A stretch of DNA of 5,642 nt from Spirochaetia bacterium (GTDB lineage Bacteria; Spirochaetota; Spirochaetia; Treponematales; Breznakiellaceae). The DNA lies in assembly GCA_025997495.1 (NCBI GenBank), contig BNUR01000164.1:1-5642 (forward strand), given 5' to 3'. Below, piece after piece: positions 1 to 5,047 of this stretch. The position numbers and the translations under genes are program-made. Below the pieces are notes generated by a model that worked only from the letters and a program-made list of their open reading frames with translations, did no database searches and was not told where the DNA came from. How positions within the stretch are numbered: position 1 is the first letter of the stretch; each line of letters opens with the position of its first letter.

Positions 1-16
1 TTGTTTTTGGGGAGAA

Positions 17-56
17 TTTTTTTTTTTTCAATTTTCCCCCCCCCCCCCCCCCCCCC
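17..56. repeat. Homopolymer tracts T12 and C21
   Basis: A run of 12 T (17-28) is followed, after seven bases, by 21 consecutive C (36-56). Uninterrupted runs this long are prone to slipped-strand mispairing. In Treponema pallidum, poly-G/C runs near promoters or inside genes act as phase-variation switches; that is family knowledge, not shown here. The tract lies about 80 bases upstream of the heptad-repeat ORF and in the same reading frame if that ORF extends upstream, where it would encode a run of prolines. The exact C count in an assembly is easily wrong. Confidence 0.9.
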
Positions 57-107
57 AGCAAATGTTTACTTCTCTCTAAATAAGTACCTTTCCTCCTTAC
101 CGTATGC

Positions 108-131
108 GCCAAGCCTTGCGCCTCGCTTGGC
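108..131. repeat. 7-bp perfect inverted repeat with 10-nt loop
   Basis: GCCAAGC (108-114) and GCTTGGC (125-131) are perfect reverse complements separated by 10 bases. The right arm runs into the first 21-bp repeat unit at 130. It could form a small hairpin in the leader or start region of the heptad-repeat ORF, or it could be an operator. Nothing else indicates a function. Confidence 0.35.
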
Positions 132-276
132 TTGCCAAATGGACCGTTCGGCTTGCCGAATGAACCGTTCGGCTCGCCAAATGGACCGCACGGCTCGCCG
201 AATGAACCGCGTGGCTCGCCAAATGGACCGCGCGGCTCGCCGAATGGGTCGCATGGCTCGCCAAATGGATTGGAGG
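130..276 (+). repeat. 21-bp tandem repeat, seven clear copies
   Basis: Seven 21-bp units start at 130, 151, 172, 193, 214, 235 and 256. Two degenerate units (277-297 and 298-318) keep the same phase. The core is GCTCGCCRAATGRACCGY followed by a variable triplet ending in G. Odd units have CAA ATG GAC and even units have CGA ATG AAC, so the true period is 42 bp, as expected if a two-unit block was duplicated. The unit is an exact multiple of three and corresponds to one protein heptad. Confidence 0.95.
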
Positions 277-378
277 GTACGCTCTATGGCCTGGGTTGCG
301 GATCGTTTTGACCGTCGGGCAGATACGCCCGCAAACCTTTGGTTTGAGTTCCACCGCAGCTTTGAGGAGTTTATATGA
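139..378 (+). CDS. Arginine-rich heptad-repeat (coiled-coil-like) small protein
   Basis: The product is not recognised. The reading frame encodes heptads of the form A-R-(Q/R)-M-(D/N)-R-x. Ala and Met occupy positions 1 and 4, the a and d positions of a coiled coil. Arg fills most outward positions, making the protein strongly basic. About nine heptads keep phase, including two with diverged DNA (V..M and A..F at a/d), which argues that selection acts on protein. A non-repetitive tail rich in aromatic residues (LWFEFHRSFEEFI) ends at TGA 376-378. The start is uncertain: ATG 139 is the first in-frame ATG but has no clear ribosome binding site, and the frame stays open upstream through the C21 tract to TTG at 1. 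The stop overlaps the next gene's start (ATGA), suggesting translational coupling. It may instead be a non-coding repeat leader. Confidence 0.45.
   Translation: MDRSACRMNRSARQMDRTARRMNRVARQMDRAARRMGRMARQMDWRVRSMAWVADRFDRRADTPANLWFEFHRSFEEFI
364..378 (+). promoter_or_regulatory. Ribosome binding site and ATGA stop/start overlap
   Basis: GAGGAG (364-369) lies five bases before ATG 375. This ATG shares bases with the TGA (376-378) that ends the heptad-repeat ORF. The Shine-Dalgarno sequence supports the start at 375. The overlap is typical of translationally coupled genes and gives indirect support for the upstream ORF being translated. Confidence 0.75.
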
Positions 379-1046
379 ACACCGATTATATACCAAGTAA
401 AGATGAAGAGTTTAACGTCTGGGCAGCGAACTACAACAACCAAGCCCAGCTAAACGGGGTCCGCTGGGTAATACCGGGCGCGGCTACCGATATTTTGAAC
501 GCCCTGCATGGCCGATGGCAGAGCGCCTGGGAAAACTACCTGTTCCCGGATCACGGTACTCCCACCACCACGGCAAAGACGGAAGCCCGGAAAAACTTTG
601 ATACCGGGATTCGGCTGTTTTACAATACCCACATCCGGTTTAACACCGCCGTAACGGCGCTGGACCGTTCCAATATGCGCCTCCCTATTCTTCCCGCAGT
701 ACCGGCGGGGGATACCGGGCTGGCGGAGGGCGTGGGTGTCTCTATCAGCGCCGCCCTCCGGCAGATCAGCGTCTACTTTTTCCAGAAGAGCAGGACCGGC
801 GTACCGGTGAAGGGCCACCACAAGCCTGCCGGCGTGAATGGGGCCGAGATTTGGTGGGCCATTCTGGACCATCATCCGGCGGCCATAGGGGAGATGATCC
901 ATGCGATCACCTGCACCAGAAGCCCCTACCGTTTCACCTTTGGGGAAGAGGACCGGGGCAAGACCCTGTACTTCTGCATCCGCTGGACAAACGGCACGGA
1001 TAGGGTGGGCGACTGGAGCGAGATTTTTTCGGCGTTTATCCCGTGA
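375..1046 (+). CDS. Conserved hypothetical protein, 223 aa, unknown function
   Basis: I recognise the general type but no named family. Treponema and Bacteroidetes genomes often carry proteins of about 200-220 residues with an N-terminal start like DYIPS-(D/E) and a C-terminal end like RGK(T/R)-(L/V)Y--(I/L)RW-N-----G-WSEI-SA-IP. Both are visible here, at residues 4-12 and about 193-223. The first half looks helical, with many Trp and Ala residues. The last third (about 150-223) alternates in a beta-like pattern and could be a small immunoglobulin or fibronectin-like fold; that is inference. There is no signal peptide, membrane segment or catalytic motif. The start at 375 is supported by GAGGAG five bases upstream. 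The upstream gene overlaps it, and the secreted leucine-rich-repeat gene follows 60 bases downstream on the same strand, so an operon is possible. Confidence 0.88.
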   Translation: MNTDYIPSKDEEFNVWAANYNNQAQLNGVRWVIPGAATDILNALHGRWQSAWENYLFPDHGTPTTTAKTEARKNFDTGIRLFYNTHIRFNTAVTALDRSNMRLPILPAVPAGDTGLAEGVGVSISAALRQISVYFFQKSRTGVPVKGHHKPAGVNGAEIWWAILDHHPAAIGEMIHAITCTRSPYRFTFGEEDRGKTLYFCIRWTNGTDRVGDWSEIFSAFIP

Positions 1047-1106
1047 AGTATTGGTGCAAGTGCGGGGCGGTATGCCCTGTGGAAAATAGTTTGAAGGAGA
1101 ACAGAA

Positions 1107-2081
1107 ATGAAGAAAAATTTTTTTATTGGCGCCGTTTTCATGGTGTTAGCGGCGGCGGCTTTTGCGCAGACCGAGGCGGACTTTGATGTTACCCTCACCG
1201 ATGACGGAACGGGGGTGGTGATTAAAAATTTCACCGGAAAGGCGCCTAAAATCGGTGCGGCTTGGCAGGTGACTATACCCGCCACGATCCAGGGAATGCC
1301 CGTCAAAGAAATCGCAGAAAATGCGTTTTCCCGTTCAACTTACTCGGAGCGTGGTTTAAATAATCAGGGTAGCTGGGTACAGACGACACAGGGGATGACC
1401 AGCGTGATTATTCCCGAGGGCCTTATTAAAATAGGTTATTCTGCCTTTGGACTCCCCCAATCTATAAACGGCAGTCCAACATTGACCAGCATTACCATTC
1501 CTGCCAGTGTTACCGAAATAGGAGTCGTTGCTTTTCAAGGCAGTCTCATTACCTCCATCACCCTCCCTGCGGGCTTAACAAAACTTGGCGCCGGAGCATT
1601 TCAAAACTGCACAACCCTCAAGAACATTACCATTCCCGAAGGGATAACGGAAATACCTGAAGGAATGCTCGAAGGTTGTAAGGCCATTACCTCGATAACG
1701 CTTTCCGACAACATACGCTCTATAGGGAGTGGCGCTTTTAGTGGAACAAGTATTGTTTCCTTTACTTGGCCAGGAAGCGTTCCGGTCGAAAATATATTCC
1801 GTGATGGCTTATTGGAAACCATTGTTTTCGCCGAAGGGGTAACGGAAATAGAATATTCTGCTTTTAAGAACTATAATAAGCTGACTAGTGTTACGTTTCC
1901 GTCTACCATCAAAGAAATTAAAAGTAGCGCTTTTTATGGTTGTTCTTCCCTGACAACGGTTACCATCCCCGATTCGGTGGAAACCATTGAGTTTGAGTGG
2001 GATGCTTTTAGCGGCTGTAGCAAGCTTACCCTGGCAACCCAAGCGGCTCTAAAGCGCCGGGGCTACAAAGGCCATTTCTAA
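1107..2081 (+). CDS. Secreted BspA-like leucine-rich-repeat (LRR_5) protein
   Basis: The protein has 324 residues. An N-terminal signal peptide is clear: Lys2-Lys3, a hydrophobic stretch 5-18, and an AFA motif before Gln21 that fits signal peptidase I. There is no lipobox. From about residue 55 to 305 there are BspA/TpLRR-type repeats of about 23 residues with the pattern IP-x-(G/S)-(V/L/I)-T-x-I-G-x-x-AF-x-x-C-x-x-L-x-x-I. Examples begin near 102, 131, 153, 176, 199, 241, 264 and 287. Proteins of this family, such as BspA of Tannerella and LrrA of T. denticola, are exported adhesins that bind host proteins or other bacteria; the role here is inferred from family. The C-terminus is short and basic (ALKRRGYKGHF) with no visible sorting signal. 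AAGGAGA (1094-1100) lies six bases before ATG 1107 and fixes the start. Confidence 0.94.
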   Translation: MKKNFFIGAVFMVLAAAAFAQTEADFDVTLTDDGTGVVIKNFTGKAPKIGAAWQVTIPATIQGMPVKEIAENAFSRSTYSERGLNNQGSWVQTTQGMTSVIIPEGLIKIGYSAFGLPQSINGSPTLTSITIPASVTEIGVVAFQGSLITSITLPAGLTKLGAGAFQNCTTLKNITIPEGITEIPEGMLEGCKAITSITLSDNIRSIGSGAFSGTSIVSFTWPGSVPVENIFRDGLLETIVFAEGVTEIEYSAFKNYNKLTSVTFPSTIKEIKSSAFYGCSSLTTVTIPDSVETIEFEWDAFSGCSKLTLATQAALKRRGYKGHF

Positions 2082-2100
2082 TTAAAACATAAAGGGGGAG

Positions 2101-2124
2101 GGGAACGGCCCCTGGGGCTGTCCC
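2101..2124 (+). terminator. Hairpin after LRR gene, weak terminator candidate
   Basis: A 24-base stem-loop begins 19 bases after the leucine-rich-repeat stop codon. GGGA pairs with TCCC, then after a one-base bulge CGGCC pairs with GGCTG (one G-T pair), with a five-base loop. No T-run follows, so it is not a classical intrinsic terminator. It could be a 3' stabilising hairpin or part of the GC-rich repeat that continues to 2184. Confidence 0.35.
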
Positions 2125-2136
2125 GCTTCACTTTAC

Positions 2137-2184
2137 ACCCCACGCCCTACGAAAGACGCCGTTGGCGTTAGTGCGGGCGGGGGT
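2137..2184. repeat. Nested GC-rich palindrome, left of AT-rich module
   Basis: The outer arms ACCCCACGCCC (2137-2147) and GGGCGGGGGT (2175-2184) pair over 10 bp with one bulged A (2142). Inside, ACGCC (2156-2160) and GGCGT (2164-2168) form a second hairpin with a three-base loop. The structure ends 8 bases before the Shine-Dalgarno sequence of the following gene. A related but weaker arrangement lies to the right of that gene pair at 2767-2801. It may be an intergenic repeat family or a cassette boundary; its identity is unknown. Confidence 0.55.
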
Positions 2185-2206
2185 ATTGTTTGGAGGAATC
2201 ACCGTT

Positions 2207-2545
2207 ATGATGAGCATAAACGACTTTACAAATAGCCTGGAAAACCTAACCTTTTATAAAAAGGAGGACAATGTAATAATCGAAATAAAAAGCTCAACAA
2301 AAGCAATTATTCGCAACACAGTAACAGGAACAAGAATGGCACTCTCTGACAAAACGGACATAAAAATAATTTCACCCTTGGTTACAGATGAAGAAATACA
2401 AGTGGACAATTTGGCAAGAAAGCTAGAAATAGATGAAAGTCGCATTATGAGTTTATTAAAAAAACTCGCCAAAAGAAACTTTTTAAAAAACATCACCAAA
2501 ACACGTAAGTTATTTGAAGATGAGGAACTTATTCCTTCGAAATGA
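2207..2545 (+). CDS. Small winged-helix-like protein, 112 aa
   Basis: The family is not recognised. Residues about 62-95 read as a helix-turn-helix of the winged type: a helix VDNLARKLEI, a turn with DES, then a recognition-like helix RIMSLLKKLAKRNFL, as in ISxxELAxxLGISESTVxRxLKKLxKxGLI patterns. The first 60 residues alternate in a beta-like way with many Lys, Glu and Ile. This suggests a DNA-binding regulator or an N-terminal sensing domain plus wHTH, but partner and target are unknown. I chose ATG 2207 because GGAGG (2192-2196) lies 10 bases upstream; ATG 2210 is also possible. A TTG start at 2162 would put the start inside the palindrome and is less likely. The gene is visibly richer in A/T than its upstream neighbours, suggesting transfer. 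A 54-residue gene follows 31 bases downstream. Confidence 0.75.
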   Translation: MMSINDFTNSLENLTFYKKEDNVIIEIKSSTKAIIRNTVTGTRMALSDKTDIKIISPLVTDEEIQVDNLARKLEIDESRIMSLLKKLAKRNFLKNITKTRKLFEDEELIPSK

Positions 2546-2576
2546 GCAAGAGGAACCAATTTTATGGAGGATGGAG

Positions 2577-2741
2577 ATGAACCGAGACGATAAAATACTC
2601 GCGACAATACTTGAAACAGTTGCACATGGTAAAATTTTACCTAACCATGTCGTTACGGGAAGTACTCAATCTGACATATTTACGATTGATACAATGAGAA
2701 ACGACATTGAAAAAGGCAAACGTGAGCGCAGGGGGGCCTGA
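2577..2741 (+). CDS. Small hypothetical protein, 54 aa
   Basis: The product is not recognised. It is soluble and charged, with a run of basic residues at the end (KGKRERRGA), and has no membrane segment or cysteine. ATG 2577 is preceded at six bases by GGAGG (2566-2570), a strong ribosome binding site that makes translation credible despite the short length. ATG 2571 is in the same frame but sits directly on the Shine-Dalgarno sequence. It lies 31 bases after the winged-helix-like gene on the same strand and shares its A/T-rich composition, so the two probably form one unit. A 12-codon ORF (2542-2580) bridges them with ATGA overlaps at both ends. It could be an accessory partner of the regulator; that is inference. 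Confidence 0.5.
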   Translation: MNRDDKILATILETVAHGKILPNHVVTGSTQSDIFTIDTMRNDIEKGKRERRGA

Positions 2742-2922
2742 CACCAAATTTAAAGAGCATTGATCTCACGCCCCTCACCAACCATGGCGGGGGGTGTATT
2801 GGGGCAGCTAACGAAGCCGCTGTTTTTGACTCCTTGTATTAAGCCGCTATCTCCCCTGGATTACGCAAAAGGTGACTGGCATCATTTTCGCTCTCCGAGG
2901 AACTTACCTAATGAGGCTCAAA
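2742..2922. other. Intergenic region between AT-rich module and vapC
   Basis: No credible gene is seen here. It holds an imperfect palindrome: CACGCCCC (2767-2774) against GGGGGGTG (2789-2796), with one mismatch. GTATTG follows, which resembles the end of the left-hand palindrome near 2183-2188. Next is a weak hairpin with a T5 run (2805-2827) and then unstructured sequence up to the 3' end of vapC, which enters from the right on the minus strand. The two transcription units converge here. Confidence 0.6.
2805..2827 (+). terminator. Weak intrinsic-terminator candidate
   Basis: CAGC (2805-2808) and GCTG (2819-2822) are reverse complements with a 10-base loop, followed at once by TTTTT (2823-2827). 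The stem is short. It is placed where the AT-rich gene pair should end transcription, before the convergent vapBC operon, which is the main argument for it. Confidence 0.3.
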
Positions 2923-3318
2923 TCAATTAGCCCAGTTTTCCATAACGAGCTTCGGTATTCCCTGGTAGTGTTTTATGTTGTTGGTAACAATAATAGCGTT
3001 GGCGCTTTTTGCCGTAGCAGCTATCAACATATCCATGTTACCAACGGGACTGCCCTTTGCCTCAAGATACGTCCTGATAGCGGCATATTCTTCGGCGCAT
3101 TTAGTGTCAAAATCCACAACATGCAAACATTCTAAAAACTTCCGGACTGCATGGAGCAGTTTTGCTGATTTTTTTCGTTGCGCACCGAACAGTAATTCCG
3201 CATAGCTTATTGAGCTGATAAACAGCGAATCATGCTCATGCAGGATTATGTTTTTTACCACTGTTTCATACTTCCTGATCGCATAACTGCAAATATCCGT
3301 ATCAAGGATATATGTCAT
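2923..3318 (-). CDS. vapC: VapC-type PIN-domain ribonuclease toxin
   Basis: The product has 131 residues, full length for VapC. The PIN-domain acidic site is visible: Asp6 in LDTDICSY, Glu41 in YAELLFG, and Asp96 in GNMDMLIAA. TNN (112-114) takes the place of the usual TND, so the fourth position carries Asn114 and not Asp; several VapC groups tolerate this. VapC toxins are Mg-dependent endoribonucleases that cut tRNA or rRNA and stop growth until bound by VapB; the exact target cannot be told from sequence. The start overlaps the antitoxin stop by four bases (ATGA on the minus strand, 3315-3318), the standard vapBC layout that couples translation. There are no frame defects, so the toxin looks intact. 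It shares the antitoxin's promoter near 3600 and converges on the module at 2207-2741. Confidence 0.96.
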   Translation of the reverse strand: MTYILDTDICSYAIRKYETVVKNIILHEHDSLFISSISYAELLFGAQRKKSAKLLHAVRKFLECLHVVDFDTKCAEEYAAIRTYLEAKGSPVGNMDMLIAATAKSANAIIVTNNIKHYQGIPKLVMENWAN

Positions 3319-3551
3319 CTGAAAAATTCCCTGTCCTGAGGCGGCGTATTGTCGTGTTTGATTTCAAAATCGGGAACGCCTTCAAATGTTTCAAAAAACT
3401 CTTTCCAGCTTGTTTTGAGAGGGCTTATGATGATTTTGTTGTCTTTTTTTGTAATGGTTACTTCTTTCGTGTCCACTCGAAATTCCTTAGGCAGCCGGAT
3501 TGCCTGGGAACGGCCGTTCATGAACACTTTTGCGGTTACAATCTGCGCCAT
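3315..3551 (-). CDS. vapB: VapB-type antitoxin (SpoVT/AbrB fold)
   Basis: The product has 78 residues. The N-terminal half is an AbrB-type swapped-hairpin DNA-binding domain with the typical core AKVFMNGRSQAIRLPKEFR (residues 7-25) and a following beta segment ending IIISPL. The C-terminal half, WKEFFE...PDFE...PPQDREFF, is the flexible tail that in this family wraps the VapC active site. It neutralises the downstream toxin and, with it, represses the operon. I chose ATG at 3551 because the conserved MAQIVTAKVF start and a G-rich ribosome binding region (complement of 3558-3563) fit. The in-frame ATG at 3629 would lie upstream of the predicted promoter and add 26 residues not typical of the family. 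The gene ends in the four-base overlap with vapC. Confidence 0.95.
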   Translation of the reverse strand: MAQIVTAKVFMNGRSQAIRLPKEFRVDTKEVTITKKDNKIIISPLKTSWKEFFETFEGVPDFEIKHDNTPPQDREFFR

Positions 3552-3563
3552 ATCTTTCCCCCC

Positions 3564-3587
3564 AATATATACCACAAATATATACCA
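3564..3587 (-). promoter_or_regulatory. Direct-repeat operator for vapBC autoregulation
   Basis: TGGTATATATT occurs twice on the minus strand (3587-3577 and 3574-3564), spaced by two bases (13-bp period). One copy covers the -10 box and the other the expected transcription start. A further ATACC in the spacer (complement of 3596-3600) is inverted relative to the first copy. VapBC complexes usually bind repeats at this position to repress their own operon; binding here is inferred from placement. Confidence 0.6.
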
Positions 3588-3605
3588 TCGTTGGAGGTAT
3601 GTCAA
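3577..3605 (-). promoter_or_regulatory. vapBC promoter
   Basis: On the minus strand, TTGACA (3605-3600) is a perfect -35 box. It is followed by a 17-base spacer and TATATT (3582-3577), which differs from the -10 consensus at one base. Transcription would start near 3570, giving a leader of about 20 bases before vapB. The promoter lies 19 bases outside the insertion sequence, so it is not supplied by the IS. Confidence 0.72.
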
Positions 3606-3623
3606 TAGCGCCTCGACAATGAC

Positions 3624-3640
3624 CAGCAATTTTACTTTTA
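3624..3640 (+). repeat. Left terminal inverted repeat of the IS
   Basis: CAGCAATTTTACTTTTA matches the complement of 5048-5064 over all 17 bases. The last three bases (3638-3640) are also the transposase stop codon TAA on the minus strand. Confidence 0.92.
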
Positions 3641-4617
3641 GCCGCCTTTGGCATGGGCGATGACAAAGGACAGAAAATCTTCCCAGCTTTGGAACTCGAA
3701 AGCCCAGAAGAATGTACGTAATGCGTTGTAGAATTCGTCCCTTCTGCCGAAATAGGAGCGGGCTTTTATAAAGTTTTCATCGCAGAGTATCATCAAGCCG
3801 TGAACGAAAAACGCCAGAAGATTCAAAACACAATATATTTCGCAGGCATGGTTTTCCCCGTGGCCGAAATTGTGTTCAAGATGGTATCCATAGTTTTTCA
3901 GGACGTTATTGTTCTCATTCTCTATCTTCCAACGGGCGCGCCCACAATCGACCAGCAGGCTCACATTGTCCTTGGTGATGGTTTTGTCCGTTATCCAACT
4001 GTTTTTGTAGACGATTTTGCCCGTTTCCTGGATATAGAGTTCAAAATAAAGGTACTGTACCAGGAGTTTTTCCCCGTCAGCACGGTTTTCAAGGCCATTC
4101 ACCCACGTATACCGGTATTCACGATGGTTTTTCCCGGTCCAGACGACCCGTATAAGCGTTTCGGGGGTACTGTATTTGAATTGCTCGGCTATCCACGGGT
4201 GGGAATCGTCCTTACAGGTAAATATAAAGCTTAAGCCGCTGTCCAAAACGGCTTTACAGGTGTTGTGATTGGCGTATAAATCATCCCCCAGCAGGGTAGC
4301 CTTCAGTTCTTTGTAGTATGCGCCGTGTTTTTCCAGCAGTCTTTTCGCCGCAGTTCGCTCACAGTCCTGTTTTTGCTTCTCATAACTCTTTTGTACCGGT
4401 TCCGCATCATCATTTTTGTCATTTCCCCGCGTATCTTCGTTCCGGATCATTTCCGGTGCAAGCGGTAAAACCACTTCCCCGCCGGGACGCACAAGAACGG
4501 CGGCAACCATGCTATGATAATAGGTTGTTTTTCCACCCTTGGTGATATGCAGGCAGTGGTCGCAAAACACTTTTTCGGACGATTGGAACCAAACCCCATC
4601 CAAAGCTATCAAAACTC

Positions 4618-4636
4618 AAGAACCCGCTTACGCGGG
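4618..4636. repeat. Hairpin insertion 2 in transposase
   Basis: CCCGCTTACGCGGG (4623-4636) is a perfect hairpin with a 5-bp stem and a TTAC loop, preceded by AAGAA (4618-4622). It sits where the transposase returns to its original frame. Removing 19 bases (4618-4636), or alternatively 16, eliminates the in-frame TGA and restores RVLIALDG. The exact insertion edge is ambiguous because C and G runs flank it. Confidence 0.65.
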
Positions 4637-4880
4637 GGAGGTCCAACACCTTGTACTGCTCAAAAACACCGTATTTTTCAGCCAACTCTATGCCGTCTTT
4701 GAAGTTTTCGTCAAATTCTTCCGGTTTGACCTCGTCAATCAGCCGCGTTATCTGATTATTGCAGGGTATTTCCTTCACGTTCAGGATGTTTTCAGCGTTT
4801 TTCCGCTGATTCCCCCGATTCAACGACTCTTGGTAACTCAACATTGACAAATGTTGAAACAAAAAAATCCCGAATGCACG

Positions 4881-4894
4881 CGGACTTTAGTCCG
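4881..4894. repeat. 14-nt hairpin insertion 1 in transposase
   Basis: CGGACTTTAGTCCG on the plus strand is a perfect hairpin with a 5-bp stem and a TTTA loop (or six bp with a 2-nt loop). It begins at the point where the transposase leaves its frame. Deleting exactly these 14 bases joins AAT to CGT and restores RAFGIF in frame. Inserted length equals hairpin length, with no obvious target duplication. Confidence 0.8.
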
Positions 4895-5047
4895 ATTTAC
4901 CGCATCGGCAATTGCATAGGTTAGATTAAATCCTTCCCGTCGCTTCCCCGCCGAACTTTCTTCGACCCGTTTCCCTATTTCCTCAAACCGGCTTAACTGC
5001 GCCTTTAATATTCCCCGTCCCATGGTGTCATTTTATCAGATGATTTG

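Larger units (their letters stand above)
3638..5023 (-). pseudogene. DDE transposase, split by two hairpin insertions
   Basis: Three segments make one transposase of the ISDol1 type. Segment 1, from ATG 5023, carries an N-terminal motif ending NLTYAIADAV. Segment 2, in another frame (about 4880 to 4620), carries SYQESL, EIPCNNQITRLID and KYGVFEQYKVLD. Segment 3, back in the first frame (4612 to 3638), has the catalytic core: Asp in IALDG, Asp pair in LLGDDLY, KQDCE, and the glutamate region RWKIENENNN with GYHLEHNFGHG. Removing 14 nt at 4881-4894 gives DAVNRAFGIFLFQ, which fits the family's DA--SAFGIFF. Removing 19 nt at 4618-4636 (or 16) gives VLDLRVLIALDG. The repaired protein would be about 450 residues, normal for the group. 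As it stands the gene should yield no full-length transposase unless ribosomes frameshift twice. The T7 run at 4861-4867 could permit slippage, but the insertions explain the breaks better. Confidence 0.88.

Noticed and set aside
130..276. CRISPR array
   Set aside because: The 21-bp units are directly adjacent with no unique spacers of constant length, and they stay in one protein reading frame.
66..443. Minus-strand ORFs across the 21-bp repeats
   Set aside because: Open frames on the opposite strand follow from the repeat unit being a multiple of three. They lack ribosome binding sites and run into the convincing gene at 375.
450..902. Minus-strand ORF inside the 223-residue gene
   Set aside because: It is a shadow of the plus-strand gene with no family-like motifs or start signals.
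1047..1106. Terminator between the 223-residue gene and the LRR gene
   Set aside because: Only a 4-bp GGGC/GCCC pair is visible, with no T-run; the gap is short and ends in a good ribosome binding site.
2137..2188. Integron attC site
   Set aside because: The nested palindrome resembles an attC in overall shape and some Treponema have integrons, but the required RYYYAAC and GTTRRRY core sites are not present at its ends.
2162..2189. Promoter for the winged-helix-like gene (TTGGCG, 16 bases, TATTGT)
   Set aside because: Transcription would start at or after the Shine-Dalgarno sequence at 2192, so the boxes would not give a usable leader.
2872..3205. Plus-strand ORFs opposite vapC
   Set aside because: They are antisense to a gene with clear PIN-domain catalytic residues and have no supporting signals.
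3800..4234. Plus-strand ORF opposite the transposase core
   Set aside because: It is a shadow frame; the minus strand carries recognisable DDE transposase motifs throughout.
4860..4868. Programmed -1 frameshift at the T7 run in the transposase
   Set aside because: A -1 shift would join the frames, but leaves five extra residues. Deleting the adjacent 14-nt hairpin restores both the frame and the conserved AFGIF spacing, and a second, opposite shift would still be needed downstream.
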